A stretch of DNA of 64,000 nucleotides from NCBI RefSeq assembly GCF_040802235.1, contig NC_133166.1, positions 3,782,001-3,846,000 on the forward strand. Direction: 5' to 3'. This document shows positions 11,816 through 24,470 of the stretch, in pieces. The first letter of the stretch is position 1; each line of letters starts with the position of its first letter. The position numbers and the translations under genes were made by a program. The notes beneath the pieces are model-generated. The model saw only the letters and a list, made by a program, of their open reading frames with translations, searched no databases and had not been told where the DNA came from. Source of the stretch: Manis javanica (taxonomy: Eukaryota; Chordata; Mammalia; Pholidota; Manidae).

Positions 11816-14268
11816 GTATGGTATCTAGGATAGCTGGCCCCAAAATCCCATTCCTAGTTTTATATCCATCAAAATGAGTGAATGTACACTTGAAGCTTGT
11901 ACAAAGGTAAGCACCATTGTATTACTTGCAACTGCACAATGACATGCGGTGTGTTTGTTCACTGGGCAGCTACTCAGCAGAGAGAAGGAATGAACTACTG
12001 CCCCGTGCTAGAGCAATGAGGAATCTCACATACATGACACTGAGAGACAGAGTCCAAACGTAAAAGGGCACACTGGAAGATTTCACGTCTATGCCGTTTT
12101 ATTAAACATTGTCTACGACATCCCGTGGTGTGGGGCCCATGCACAGCCTCTGCGTTGCTGCGGTGTTCCTTTGATCTGAGTTCTGTGTGCAGACACGTTC
12201 TCATTTCTGAAAAGTCACTAGTTGTATTTCAATACGTGAATGTATAAATTACAGAAAAATAATACACAAGTATAAACATTACCTAAATATACATAATATA
12301 AATAATTATTATGCAACATATATTATAAATAAATTTGTACATTTATACACACACATCTATAACTTTATAATGTTTTCTGTGAACAAAGACTATTTAGTCT
12401 CCATGTGGACAGCTGCAGGATTCCATCCCCTATTGTTCACACTCTAGCTGATTTTACACAATACGTTTTCAGTATATTCTTATAAAATTAATAAGCAGCT
12501 TTCGTAGGACACTTCTTTACATGATTATCCTCTGTGTGAGTTAGAATGTGTGCTCTCTCGTGGAGTAACGGTGATGTCTTCACCAACCCACAGGCCCTGT
12601 TTTCTTTTTCCCTGTAACAGAAAGACTCAGGGAATCAGGCCTGCTTCGGTACCAGCACGGGAAGCTGAATTGAATTGATTATGGCCCATGCTTCAGGGGA
12701 CAGATAGGCATTTTCTGAAGGAAAGGGCTCAGAAGGAGAGAGAAACCTGTATGGTATCACTAGCAACAAGGAAGAAACCCAGCAGACACAGGTGTTTTTC
12801 TCACTTGGTTGTCTCTGACATCCTACATTCTGCCTTGTCTTCCCCCTACCCACCATGGCTAAAAAAGCCATTCCCTATTAACACACAAATCCCTTTGGGA
12901 ATTCACTTACATTATCCCATTTTCAGCAATCTATTGCCACCCATGCTCGGATTTAATGCGCAGAGGGAATTGAGTCCACGCTCCAGAGGGGCTCCCATGC
13001 TTAGGAAGGTAAAATTGGACTCTTCCTCAACAGGGTGCAGCCTGAGGAGACCTGGTGTCCGTGGAGGCAGGGAGGCACCTGAGCGAAAGAAGAAGATGGA
13101 GAGGAATCAATAGCAGGCGAGCAAGGATGACTCTGCCTCCTCCAAATACACACCAGGGAGCAGAGAAGGGTCCTGAAGCTGTCAGGCAGCACAAATACAT
13201 CGTTTCTTAGTATGAGCAATGCCTTAGGCTGTGCACCTTGGTGGTGTCTTACAAAGGGCAACCAAGTTCTTCTATTTCCTTCTGGAGTTTCCTCCACCTT
13301 CCACGTCACTTTTCTCACACCAGCATCAATAATGTTGAAGCATCCTTGCTGTCACAAACATAACTGACTCCCTCCCAATGTGGTAACTTTTCTTCCAACC
13401 TGGAATGGTCTTGGTCTCAGAAACCTAGGAATCTGTGCTTCTTTAACTTTCTGAGTTTTCACGTGTCACTTTGACACAAACATGCTACACCTTCTATGAG
13501 CGTACACAAGACAGCTTTCCTTTTGGAACAAATTGGTTTCATTTCACTATATTCAAGAATCTCCTGTGAGTAATTTTTATAAATTTAATGACACCTAATG
13601 TCTATAGGATTTTAGAAGTTTACTTGTCACCTTAGATTATTTTTTCTCTTCCATATTATGAGGTTGTTAGAGACAATGCAGGACATGTGATAAAACCTGA
13701 AACATGATAATAAATGTTGGTTATTAGATAATATAAAAAACCTGATTATAGTAAAATGGAAAAGTTGCCTTTGATAAGTAATATATATCAAATGAAAGGA
13801 ACACACCCTCTGTTCACAATACATACTTGCAAGTATATGTATAAAAAGAATTCATATTCTGACATGATTTTGTTTAAAAGTGTTACAACCAGGAATATAG
13901 ACAACAAAACCTAGGTGACACTAGGCAGTGTGATTCTGGTCCATTTCTGGCTACTTTTATAAAAATATTTCTTTTGTGAAAATGTTTAACAGGAGAGTGT
14001 GTCCGTGCATCATAGAAGATGCATGAGTGTAAGCACGTACTTGTTTTGTAAACTGTGGAATTAGTATAAAATGTCTGTATAGGGAATGGTAAACTGCAGA
14101 CAAGAGTGATCATTGACTGGAGTCATTTGTTACTGTTAATAAACATAATTTTGCCGTAAGACAGACAAAGACAAAGGAACATATTTTTGAAAGGTCTCCA
14201 TTACTATCTCATTTACCCAGCCTGTATGAAATATCATGTGATGAAACACATCTGCCACTTATTCCTAG
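11816..14268. other. Intergenic sequence outside the duplicated unit
   Basis: No supported gene. About 12,235-12,370 is an extremely AT-rich stretch. About 12,600-13,320 is moderately GC-rich, with open frames of 78-141 codons that show no family features. The remainder is unrecognised. None of it recurs in the rest of the window. Confidence 0.45.
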
Positions 14269-14390
14269 GAGACTGTGTTCAGCCCAGGGACCAGGCGCAG
14301 AGACGGTTATATACCCCAGGGCGGCCAGGAGCAGGCCTGAGCCTCCCGCAGAATGAACAGCACGCAGCAGGGAAATCAAGCTCAGGGCAG
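14269..14390 (+). other. Candidate non-coding 5' exon of the OR gene at 16,260
   Basis: A short GC-rich island is bounded by a plausible acceptor ('cttattcctag', AG at 14,267-14,268) and a good donor ('gggcag/gtactc', GT at 14,391). It lies 1.9 kb upstream of the OR coding exon, which itself begins after a strong acceptor at 16,240. OR genes typically have one or more untranslated 5' exons and an intronless coding exon, so the arrangement fits. A TATA-like 'ttatata' at about 14,307-14,313 could instead mean transcription begins inside this segment. This is inference from splice signals only; no transcript evidence is available. Confidence 0.35.
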
Positions 14391-14900
14391 GTACTCATAT
14401 TTTTCATTTTTTTCCTACTTACACTTTAGACTTCTTTAGTTCTTTTTCTCCTTTCAACTGAGAACATGTTACAAACCAAAAAACGATATGAAATATTACT
14501 GCAAAATTATCCTAATCTTGTTATCACTCTGTTGATTTAAAGTACATCACATATGATAGCAGGAAGTTTGGAAAAGAGCAAGCATGGATAACGCGGGTGA
14601 TATGACATTTTTAACTGTTTCATTTTCTTGCTGTACTTTACTTTTTTTTATGTTTTCATTTTTAACAGAAAGAACTCTTTTTAGTTAGTCTATAAGGACA
14701 GACATAAACAGTAGTTTAGACTAAGGGTTTGGAGATGTGCACATGGATCACTATCATTATTCAGATATTCTTTTCCTCTCATTCATCTACCTTCAACTCC
14801 ACCCTTTTTTATACTCTCAAATACAGAGAACTACTGTGATGTTATATACAGAGAGAGGTAGGGTAAAACAAAACAGTGGGACCTAGAATTCAGTGAGCCT

Positions 14901-15095
14901 TGTGGAGTCATGGGGAAGACAGTGCAGCTCAGAGAAGATAAAGAGTGAATCTGTGGCATCTTACTGCACTGATGGGCAGTGACTGCAATGGGGTAAGGGG
15001 AGGACTCGATAATAAGAGTGAAGGTAATAACCACATGGTTTCTCTTGTGAAACCTTCATAAGAGTGTATATCAATGATACCTTAATAAAAAAAAA
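14901..15095 (+). mobile_element. Very short 5'-truncated L1 3' end with target-site duplication
   Basis: It is an L1 3' UTR terminus ('gcatcttactgcactgatgg', 'cagtgactgcaatggggtaa', 'caatgataccttaat') ending in a run of nine A. It is flanked by the 15-base direct repeat GAATTCAGTGAGCCT (14,886-14,900) and GAATTCAATGAGCCT (15,096-15,110), with one mismatch. This is a standard target-primed insertion truncated to about 195 bp. Confidence 0.85.
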
Positions 15096-15110
15096 GAATT
15101 CAATGAGCCT

Positions 15111-16240
15111 CCCAAAGACCACCTTCTCTTTTAAACCAAAAAAGGCAAATTTCACATGTTCAAGGGAAGTTGGGATCAATGAAGACCAAAAAGGAAATGA
15201 CACTTTCTAAGGTGTTAGGGTGGGGGCACAGTTCAGACATGAATGTTTCTGAGATTATAGGACTGTGGATGTATCAGTATTTTTACCACATGTCTTACAC
15301 ATCCGCTCTACTGCTGAATAGACAGTACGGACTCCAGTAGATAAGGACAGAGGGATGCACGCTGTGAACTGTACTACCTTTCTTGACTTGCTTCTCCTGT
15401 GCTGCCAGCATGGTCATGCATAGGTCCTAAATGTTCTTCCTAATCTCTCTTAAGCAACACCTCCTGTGGGAGGGAAACATGGTCAGCGTATCACTCATGG
15501 AGACCCACCCACCCGTTTCTCCACCAACGACAACTCGCCCTCCTCAACTGGGTCTTGAATCAAAGACCATCTCTGTGCTTTGTTTATTAAGCCCGGATAG
15601 GACTGAGGGGTGATGGCAGGTGGGGACACATAAGGTCCAGGAACCTGTCATAGCTCTGCCTTATACACAATTTCAGATGATTAAAGAAAAACAAAAAACT
15701 GTAGTCATTTCCTGAACCTCTTACTTAATGATGCTTCTCTTTTACAGAAGACGACAACATTTATACCCCATATAAGAAAAACAAACAATTTTTCAGAAGA
15801 TGTGGGTTGTCTGGACATATAATAGAAATAATTGTAAGAACTATTGCCTACAACACTGAGAACATCATCCATTTCTGAGTATAAGATAGAAGTATCAAAA
15901 ATATAATAAATAATACATGAACAAGTGTGGACTTAGTGTGGTTAATTTGTATTAAAGTGAGCCGCAAACTCTGAACAGTGCTCTTAAGGTACACAATCTT
16001 ACCATTATCATTTTATCAGTTTATACAAATTGAATATATTTCCAGGAGATGCAATGCACCTCAGACAATCATTTTATCTCTTCTATAATTACTTAAAAGT
16101 AGGAAAGTATTTTTCTATTATCACCATTAATAACAATAATTTTATCTATGAACTAAAACTGTCAACTGCAACAGCACTTTAACTATTAAGACTGTAAATG
16201 AAGTTAAGCCTGTTCTTCCACCTCCATCTTTCACAACCAG
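15111..16240. other. Putative intron / upstream region of the OR gene
   Basis: No gene is recognised. It would be mostly intronic if the candidate exon at 14,269-14,390 is real. The segment ends in the pyrimidine-rich acceptor 'cttccacctccatctttcac' followed by AACCAG at 16,235-16,240. Confidence 0.4.
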
Positions 16241-16259
16241 GGACTTCCGGACGTAAGCA

Positions 16260-17198
16260 ATGGCTGCTGACAACTGCACTGGGGTCACTGACTTCATATT
16301 CCGGGGCCTCTCTGGCAGGCAGGACGTGCAGCAGGGGCTCTTTGTGTTCTTCCTGCTGGTTTATGGCATAACCGTGGTTGCCAACCTGGGGATGATCCTG
16401 CTGGTCAAGGTGGACCCCAGACTCCACTCGCCCATGTACTATTTCCTGAGCAATCTGTCCTTCTGTGATGTCAGCTACTCCTCCACTGTCTCTCCCAAGA
16501 TGCTGGCTGATTTCTTGTCTGAGCAGAAGAGGATTCCATATAACTTATGTGCCATTCAGATGTATTTTTTTGGTGCCTTTGCAGATGTGGAATGTCTCCT
16601 GTTGGCGGTCATGGCTTATGACCGTTATGTAGCCATTTGCAACCCACTTCTTTATACAGTGGCCATGCCCAGGAGACTCTGTATGCAGCTCGTGGCCATT
16701 GCCTATATTGTGGGTTTGGTAGATTCGGCAATCCACACCTGTTGTACATTTCGATTGTCATTCTGCAACTCCAATATCATCAACCACTTTTTCTGTGACA
16801 TCCCACCCTTGCTAGCCCTCTCCTGCTCAGATACATCCATCAATGAGATAGTTATGTTCACTTTTATTGGCTGTGTTGTGGGGCTCAGCATCATGACTGT
16901 CCTCCTGTCCTACAGCTACATCCTAACTACCATCCTAAGAATGAAGTCAGCAGCGGGCAGACGCAAAGCCTTCTCTACATGTGCCTCCCACTTAACCGCT
17001 GTGGCCATATTCCACGGCACGCTGCTGTTCATGTATTTCCGACCCAGCTCCAGCTACTCCATGGACACGGACAAAGTGGCCTCTGTTTTCTACACAGTTG
17101 TCATCCCTATGCTGAACCCCCTGATCTACAGCTTGAGGAATAAGGATGTGAAAGGGGCCCTGAAAAAAACAGTGAGCCCTAAATTCTGTTCTGGGTGA
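16260..17198 (+). CDS. Class II olfactory receptor, intact (OR5 family, OR5W-like)
   Basis: This encodes a 312-residue seven-transmembrane odorant GPCR, expected to couple to Golf in the cilia of olfactory neurons. Visible hallmarks: an N-glycosylation site NCT at residues 5-7; GN in TM1 (LGMILL follows VVAN); [11 protein letters not shown] at the start of TM2; [16 protein letters not shown] at the end of TM3; the loop-2 segment [22 protein letters not shown] in TM5; [13 protein letters not shown] in TM6; and [15 protein letters not shown] in TM7. The start lies in a strong context (gcaATGg), 20 bases after a clear splice acceptor. PMYYF instead of the usual PMYFF is minor. It is the only OR on the plus strand and lies outside the repeated units. 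By memory it most resembles OR5W2 ([30 protein letters not shown]), a human neighbour of OR5D/OR5L, but I do not assign the symbol. Confidence 0.95.
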   Translation: MAADNCTGVTDFIFRGLSGRQDVQQGLFVFFLLVYGITVVANLGMILLVKVDPRLHSPMYYFLSNLSFCDVSYSSTVSPKMLADFLSEQKRIPYNLCAIQMYFFGAFADVECLLLAVMAYDRYVAICNPLLYTVAMPRRLCMQLVAIAYIVGLVDSAIHTCCTFRLSFCNSNIINHFFCDIPPLLALSCSDTSINEIVMFTFIGCVVGLSIMTVLLSYSYILTTILRMKSAAGRRKAFSTCASHLTAVAIFHGTLLFMYFRPSSSYSMDTDKVASVFYTVVIPMLNPLIYSLRNKDVKGALKKTVSPKFCSG

Positions 17199-17600
17199 AA
17201 CTGTTTTCCCCTAAAGTATTTATGTCTAGATTCTGAGAGCTCATGATCATGTCCTCGTACATAGGTTCCTGTAGTCTCACCAATACAACCTTCTAGATAT
17301 TCCCTGCTTCTTACCTTTCTGCCCCCATCAACTCTGCAAGGAGCAGTGGATACCTATTGTAGTAATCTGTCCAAACTAAGGAAGAGCAGTAATAGTTTCA
17401 CTTTGTTGTTTTGCAAAAGGCTCCTTTTATACCCGCCCTCTCTATTCACGGGTGCGGCCCAGTGAGATGTCCTGGGCAGAGAAACCCCTCCCCTCATGTC
17501 AACTCAATTTTCCTTCACTAACTTCTAAGTTTGTTTATGCAATGGGTTTAATAAACGTGTTCAATCAGAACAGATTTGGTGAATTACATTAGAATATTAG
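17199..17600 (+). terminator. 3' UTR with polyadenylation signal
   Basis: AATAAA at 17,550-17,555, about 350 bases after the OR stop codon, is the first canonical signal downstream and the likely 3' end of the transcript. This is inferred by position only. Confidence 0.45.
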
Positions 17601-18388
17601 AGTTGCTTTATTCTTTTTATGTTTTACAGTCACCCTACGAATGTTCCATCATAACGCTTAGAAGTATGAGTAGCAAATAAATAAGAATAAAACAGAAGTT
17701 CCCTGCCTGCTTGCTCACTGCCTCTTCTGCTTTGGTGTTTATAACACTCAGCTCTGAGATGCCAATCAAAAGTACCTGTGGGACAAATGCATGAGTGTAG
17801 CCTAAAACATGACGCAAAGGAGCCTTTGTAATTTTACTTTAAAAAAGAAAAACTCCATTCTTCAATTATTTTTTAGTATGCTCACCTCCATGAAATCCTT
17901 CTATACATCTTGTCCCTCAGCCCAGGCTGTGATGGCCATCATGGATGGGAATTATTTGATGCCCATCGTTCTGCCCAGTTATATCAGTGGACGTGCCCAG
18001 GAGCAGCTGCTCTAGATTCATATTACACCTCACAGTGCACATCAGCCCATGGGTTTCCCTTCTTGCCCGCATCCTCAAGAGCAGATACGGTGCTATTGAC
18101 AACTGTACAGTAACTCCAAGAGTGGGAGTTGAGGATGAAGTTCCTGGACCTTCTGTAAGGCCACTGGAAAAGAGGACTTCTCCCTTGATACGTTCATGAC
18201 ATTGTACTAGTTAAAACTGAACTATTTTTAAAAACTGAATTGCCCATTGATTAAGTTGAAAGGGTCATTTCTTAACTTAGTAATGTGTTCAGGAAAAAAA
18301 AAAACAGAGGACAAAGTACTATTTACATTACTATTCCATTTGCAGTGTTTTTTATTGGCTCTCTGTGGATCTATGAAATAAACTGAAG
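17601..18388. other. Unrecognised intergenic sequence
   Basis: About 17,870-18,160 has near-balanced base composition, with several overlapping open frames of 60-70 codons, but no motif I recognise. The remainder is AT-rich and immediately precedes an L1 5' end. Confidence 0.4.
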
Positions 18389-19198
18389 GAGGCGGAGCCA
18401 AGATGACTGCGTGAGTAGGACTGTGGGAATCTCCTCCCAAAAACATATATATTTTTGAAAATTCAACAAATACAACTAATCCTAAAAGAGATACCAGAAG
18501 ACACAGGACAACAGCCAGACTACATCCACACCTGCGAGAACCCAGCACCTGGTGAAAGGGGTAAGATACAAGCCGCAGCCCGGCGGGACGCAAGGCCTCT
18601 CACCCCAGCTCCCAGTGGGAGGAGTCGGAGCGGGGAGGGAGAGGGAGCCCAGGACTGCTAATCACCCAGACCTAGCCATCCGCACCAAAGTGCAGACACA
18701 GTGCACACATGGGGTGCTAGAAACTAGGGAAACAGGAAAGTAACCTGTGAGCAGGTCCTGAAGCTGGCGCCCCTGAGACAAAGTAAGGCAAGTGCTTTTT
18801 GAAAGTCTTAAAGGGACAGGGATCCCACAGCTGGACGGAAGCATCACGGGTCACAGTCCAGCAGCTGGAAATTCCAGGGAAATCTGGGCTCCCTAACCCT
18901 CAGGGCAGCAGCTCTGAGACCCCTCATGTAGGTTAACAGCCAAAAAGCCCCCCGTGCATCACCCATCGGGAGCCCCGCCATAGCAGAGCAGAAGCCTGAG
19001 GCTGGCCACACCCACTGCAAAGGAGCTTCCTCCATACCGGCTAGGCAAGATACAGTGACACAGTCTACACACAATTACACAACACAACCCACGAGGGGTC
19101 GCAGTTGTCCCAGTAAAGAAAGGCCAGGAGCAAGTGGAAAGGGTCTTGGTTCTCCCAGCTGACAGACAAGTCAATAGCTCACCATTGTACCTATCAAC

Positions 19199-20075
19199 AT
19201 GAAAAGGCAAAAAAATTTGATCCAGACAAGACTAACCCAGACAGCGTCGACATCTTCTACATCTTCCCCTGAGAAGGAACCTGGGGAGATAGATTTAACC
19301 AATCTTCCTGAAAAAGAATTCAAAACAGAAGTCATAACCATGCTGATGGACTTGCAGAGAAATATGCAAGAACTAAGGAGGGAGAATACAGAAATAAAAC
19401 AAGCTCTGGAAGGACTTCAAAACAGAATGGACGAGATGCAAGAGACCATTAATGGACTACAAAACAGAGAACAGGAACACAGAGAAGCTGATGCAGAGAG
19501 AGATAAACGGATCTCCAGGAATGAAAGAATTTTAAGAGAATTGTGTGACCAATCGAAATGGAACAATTTCTCTATTATAGGGGTATCAGAAGAAAAAGAG
19601 AGAGAAAAAGGGATACAAAGTGTCTTTGAAGAAATAATTGCTGAAAACTTCCCCAAACTCAGGAAGGAAATGACCTCTCAGACCACAGAGGTACACAGAA
19701 CTCCCATGACAAGGGATCCAAGGAGGGCAACACAAAGACACATATTAATTAAAATGGCAAAGACCAAAGACAAGGACAAAGTATTAAAGGCAGCTAGAGA
19801 GAAAAAAAAAGGTCACCTACAAAGGAAAACCCATCAGGCTATCATCAGACTTCTCAACAGAAACCCTACAGGCCAGAAGAGAATGGCATGATATACTTAA
19901 TGCAATGAAACAGAAGGGCCTCGAACCAAGACTACTGTATCCAGCACGAATATCATTTAAATATGAAGAAGGGATTAAACAATTCCCAGACAAACAAAAG
20001 TGGAGGGAATTTGCTCCCACAAACCACCTCTTCAGAGCTTCTTACAGGGACTGCTCTAAATGGGACCACTCCTAA
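19199..20075 (+). pseudogene. L1 ORF1 (RNA-binding chaperone), frameshifted
   Basis: The first 230 codons are open: a polar N-terminus, a coiled-coil heptad region (about residues 45-110, rich in L, E, Q, R and N), then the RRM-like part (KWNNFSIIGVSEEKERE). The frame breaks at the A-run 19,802-19,810. The proper frame resumes with a WHDI motif near 19,890, then LEPRLLYPARISF, and stops at 20,073-20,075. ORF1p normally trimerises and coats L1 RNA; this copy would make a protein missing the intact C-terminal domain. Confidence 0.85.
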
Positions 20076-20239
20076 AAAGAGCACAGAACAAAACACCCAA
20101 CATATGAAGAAGGGAGGAGGAGGAATAAGAAGGGAGAGAAATAAAGAATCATCAGACCATGTTTATAATAGCTCAAAAAGCGAGTTAAATTAGACAGTAA
20201 GATAGTAAAAAAGCTAACCCTGAACCTTTGGTAACCACA

Positions 20240-23200
20240 AACTTAAAGACTGCAATTGCAATAAGTACATACCTTTCAATAATCACCCTAAATGTAAATG
20301 GACTGAATGCACCAATCAAAAGACACAGAGTACTACAATAGATAAAATAGCAAGACCCATCTATATGCTGCTTACAAGAGACTCACCTCAAACCCAAAGA
20401 CATGCACAGATTAAAAGTCAAGGGTTGGAGAAAGATATTTCACACAAACAACACAGAGAAAAAAGCAGGTGTTGCAATACTAGTATCAGACAAAATAGAC
20501 TTCAAAATAAAGAAAGTAACATAAGATAAAGAAGGACATTACATAATGATAAAGGGCTCAGTCCAACAAGAGGATATAACCATTCTAAATATGTATGCAC
20601 CCAATACAGGAGCACCAACATATGTGAAACAATTACTAACAGAATTAAAGGAGGAAATAGAATCCAATGCATTCATTCTGGGAGACTTCAACACACCACT
20701 CACTCCAAAGGACAGACCCACCAGATAGAAAATAAGTAAGGACACAGAGGCACAGAACAACACACTAGAACAGATGGACCTAATAGACATCTACAGAACT
20801 TTACTTCCAAAAGCAACAGGATACACAGTCTTCTCAAGTGCACATGGAACGGTCTCCAGAATAGACCACATACTAGGCCACAAAAAGAGCCTCAGTAAAT
20901 TCCAAAAGATTGAAATCCTACCAACCAACTTTTCAGACCACAAAGGTATAAAACTAGAAATAAATTGTACAAAGAAAGCAAAAAGACTCACAAACACATG
21001 GAGGCTTAACAACACGCCCCTAAATAATCAATGGATCAAAGACCAAATCAAAATGGAGATTCAGCAATATATGGAAACAAATGACAACAACAACACAAAG
21101 CCCCAACTACTGTGGGACACAGCAAAAGCAGTCTTAAGAGGAAAGTAGATAGCAATTCAGGCATATTTAAAGAAGGAAGAACAATCCCAAATGAACGGTC
21201 TAATGCCACAATTATCGAAATTGGAAAAAAAAGAACAAATGAGGCCTAAGGTCAGCAGAAGGAGGGGCATAATAAATATCAGAGAAGAAATAAATTAAAT
21301 TGAGAAGAATAAAACAAGAGAAAAAATCAATGAAACCAAGAGCTGGTTCTTTGAAAAGAGAAACAAAATAGATAAGCCTCTAACCAGTCTTATTAAGAGG
21401 AAAAGAGAGTCAACACAAAACAACAGAATCAGGAATGAGAAAGGAAAAATCACGACGGACCCCATGTAAATACAAAGAATTATTAGAGAGTACTATGAAA
21501 ACCTATATGCTAACAAGCTGGGAAAAGTAGGAGAAATGGACAACTTCCTAGAAAAATACAACCTTCCAAGACTGTCTCAGAAAGAAACAGAAAATCTAAA
21601 CAGACCAATTTCCAGCAACGAAATCGAAGTGGTAATCAAAAAACTACCAAAGAACAAAACCCCTGGGCCAGATGGATTTACCTCGGAATTTCATCAGTCA
21701 TACAGAGAAGACATAATACCATTCTCCTTAAAGTTTTCCAAAAAATAGAAGAGGAGGGAATACACCCAAACTCATTCAATGAAGCCAACATCACCCTAAT
21801 ACCAAAACCAGGCAAAGACCCCACCAAAAAAGAAAACTACAGACCAATATCCCTGATGAACGTAGATGTAAAAATACTCAACAAAATATTAGCAAACCAA
21901 ATTCAAAAATACATCAAAAGGACCATACACCATGAGCAAGTGGGATTCATCCCAGGGATGCAAGGATGGTACAACATTCGAAAATCCATCAACATCATCC
22001 ACCACATCAACAAAAAGAAACACAAAAACCACATGATCATCTCCATAGATGCTGAAAAAGCATTCGATAAAATTCAACATCCATTCATGATAAAAACTCT
22101 CAGCAAAATGGGAATAGAGGGCAAGTACCTCAACATAATAAAGGCCATATATGATAAACCCACAGCCAGCATTATACTGAACAGCGAGAAGCTGAAAGCA
22201 TTTCCTCTGAGATCAGGAACCAGACAGGGTTGCCCACTATCCCCACTGTTATTCAACATAGTACTGGAGGTCCTAGCCACGGCAATCAGACAAAACAAAG
22301 AAATACAAGGAATCCAGATTGGTAAAGAAGAAGTTAAACTGTCACTATTTGCAGATGATATGATACTGTACATAAAAAACCCTAAAGACTCCACTCCAAA
22401 ACTACTAAAACTGATATCGGAATACAGTAAAGTTGCAGGATACAAAATTAACACACAGAAATCTGTAGGTTTCCTATACACTAACAATGAATCAATAGAA
22501 AGAGAAATCAGGAAAACAATTCCATTCACCATTGCATCAAAAAGAATAAAATACCTAGGAATAAACCTAACCAAAGAAGTGAAAGACATATACCCTGAAA
22601 ACTATAAGTCACTCTTAAGAGAAATTAAAGGGGACACTAACAAATGGAAACTCATCCCATGCTCATGGCTAGGAAGAATTAATATCGTCAAAATGGCCAT
22701 GCTGCCCAAAGCAATATACAGATTTGATGCAATCCCTCTCAAATTACCAGCAACATTCTTCAATGAACTGGAGCAAATAATTCAAAAATTCATATGGAAA
22801 CACCAAAGACTCCGAATAGCCAAAGCAATCCTGAAAAAGAAGAACAAAGTAGGGGGGATCTCACTCCCCAAGTTCAAGCTCTACTACAAAGCCATAGTAA
22901 TCAAGACAATTTGGTACTGGCACAAGAACAGAGCCACAGACCAGTGGAGCAGATTAGAGACTCCAGACATTAACGCAAACATATATGGTCAATTAATATT
23001 TGATAAAGGAGCCATGGACATACAATGGCGAAATGACAGTCTCTTCAACAGGTGGTACTGCCAAAACTGGACAGCTCCATGTAAGAGAATGAAACTGGAC
23101 CATTGTCTAACCCCATACACAAAAGTAAATTCAAAATGGATCAAAGACCTGAATGTAAGTCATGAAACCATAAAACTCTTAGAAAAAAAGATAGGCAAAA

Positions 23201-24065
23201 ACCTTTTAGACATAAACATGAGTGACCTCTTCTTGAACATATCTCCCCGGGCAAGGAAAACAACAGCAAAAATGAACAAGTGGAACTATATTAAGCTGAA
23301 AAGCTTCTGTACAGCAAAAGACACCATCAATAGAACAAAAAGGAACCCTACAGTATGGGAGAATATATTTGTGAATGACAGATCTGATAAAGGCTTGATG
23401 TCCAAAATATATAAAGAGGTCACACGCCTCAACAAACAAAAAACAAATAATCCAATTAAAAAATAGGCAGAAGAACTGAACAGTTCTCCAAAAAACAAAT
23501 ACAGATGACCAAAAGATACACGAAAAGATGCTCCACATCGCTAATTATCAGAGAAATGCAAATTAAAACTACAATGAGGCATCACCTCACACCAGTAAGG
23601 ATAGCTGCCATCCAAAAGACAAACAACAACAAATGTTGGCGAGGCTGTGGAGAAAGGGGAACCCTCCTACACTGCTGGTGAGAATGTAAATTAGTTCAAC
23701 CATTGTGGAAAGCAGTTTGGAGGTTCATCAAAATGCTCAAAACAGATCTACCATTTGACCCAGGAATTCCACTCCTAGGAATTTACCCTAAGAACGCAGC
23801 AATCAAGTTTGAGAAAGACAGATGCACCCCTATGTTTATCGCAGCACTATTTACAATAGCCAAGAATTGGAAGCAACCTAAATGTCCATCAGTAGATGAA
23901 TGGATAAAGAAGATGTGGTACATATACACAATGGAATACTACTCAGCCATAAGAAGTGGAAAAATCCAACCATTTGCAGCAACATGGATGGAGCTGGAGA
24001 GTATTATGCTCAGTGAAATAAGCCAAGCGGAGAAAGAGAAATACCAAATGATTTCACTCATCTGA
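20240..24065 (+). pseudogene. L1 ORF2 (endonuclease-reverse transcriptase), broken
   Basis: An apurinic-endonuclease-like domain is visible from NVNGLNAPIKRHR near 20,295 through ILGDFNTPL (about 20,680) and HGTVSRIDHILG (about 20,850). In-frame stops occur near 20,340, 20,520 and 20,727. The RT domain lies in a 536-codon open segment at 21,856-23,466, with [14 protein letters not shown] and the catalytic FADD at 22,348-22,359. The C-terminal part continues out of frame after 23,466 to the stop at 24,065. The catalytic residues that can be checked are intact, but the chain is interrupted in several places. Confidence 0.88.
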
Positions 24066-24099
24066 GGAGTATAAGAACAAAGGAAAAACTGAAGGAACA

Positions 24100-24270
24100 A
24101 AACAGCAGCGGAATTACAGAAACCAAAAATGGACTAACAGGTACCAAAGGGAAAGGAACTGGGGAGGATGGGTGGGCAGGGAGGGATAAGGTGGGGGAAG
24201 AAGAAGGGGGGTATTAAGATTAGCATGCATGGGGGGGAGGGAGAAAGGGGAGGGTGGGCTGCCCAACACA
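24100..24270 (+). other. G-rich L1 3' UTR tract
   Basis: Several runs of three to seven G occur between about 24,160 and 24,260, including a 7-G run near 24,231. Such G-rich tracts are a known feature of mammalian L1 3' UTRs and can form quadruplexes. A weaker equivalent is at 28,540-28,640. Confidence 0.6.
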
Positions 24271-24409
24271 GAGAGGAAAAGTAGGGATTCTACAACATTT
24301 TGCTAAGCTGATGGACAGTAACCGTAATGCAGTTGTTAGGGGGGACCTGATATAGGGGAGAGCATAGTAAACATAGTACTCTTCATGTAAGTGTAGATTA
24401 AAGATTTAA

Positions 24410-24413
24410 AAAA

Positions 24414-24465
<52 letters not shown>

Positions 24466-24470
24466 AAAGG
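24410..24470 (+). repeat. (AAAG)n microsatellite in the L1 tail
   Basis: A run of about a dozen AAAG units follows the L1 A-tail. Such microsatellites commonly grow out of retroposon poly(A). Confidence 0.95.

Larger units (their letters stand above)
18389..24470 (+). mobile_element. Near full-length L1 retrotransposon, inactivated
   Basis: It starts with the typical 5' end GGAGGCGGAGCCAAGATGAC and carries a 5' UTR of about 0.8 kb, ORF1, a short spacer and ORF2. The G-rich 3' UTR is at 24,066-24,415, followed by an A-rich tail expanded into (AAAG)n. It looks like the youngest L1 of the window: long frames survive, although ORF1 is frameshifted and the ORF2 endonuclease domain has several stops. 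I found no convincing target-site duplication around 18,389 and 24,470. Confidence 0.92.

Noticed and set aside
12688-13113. Open frame of 141 codons in non-repeated sequence
   Set aside because: No domain, no supported start and mixed composition; no evidence beyond chance in a less AT-rich stretch.
22074-22589. Minus-strand open frame of 171 codons
   Set aside because: Antisense to the L1 reverse-transcriptase region; arises from low stop density opposite A-rich ORF2.
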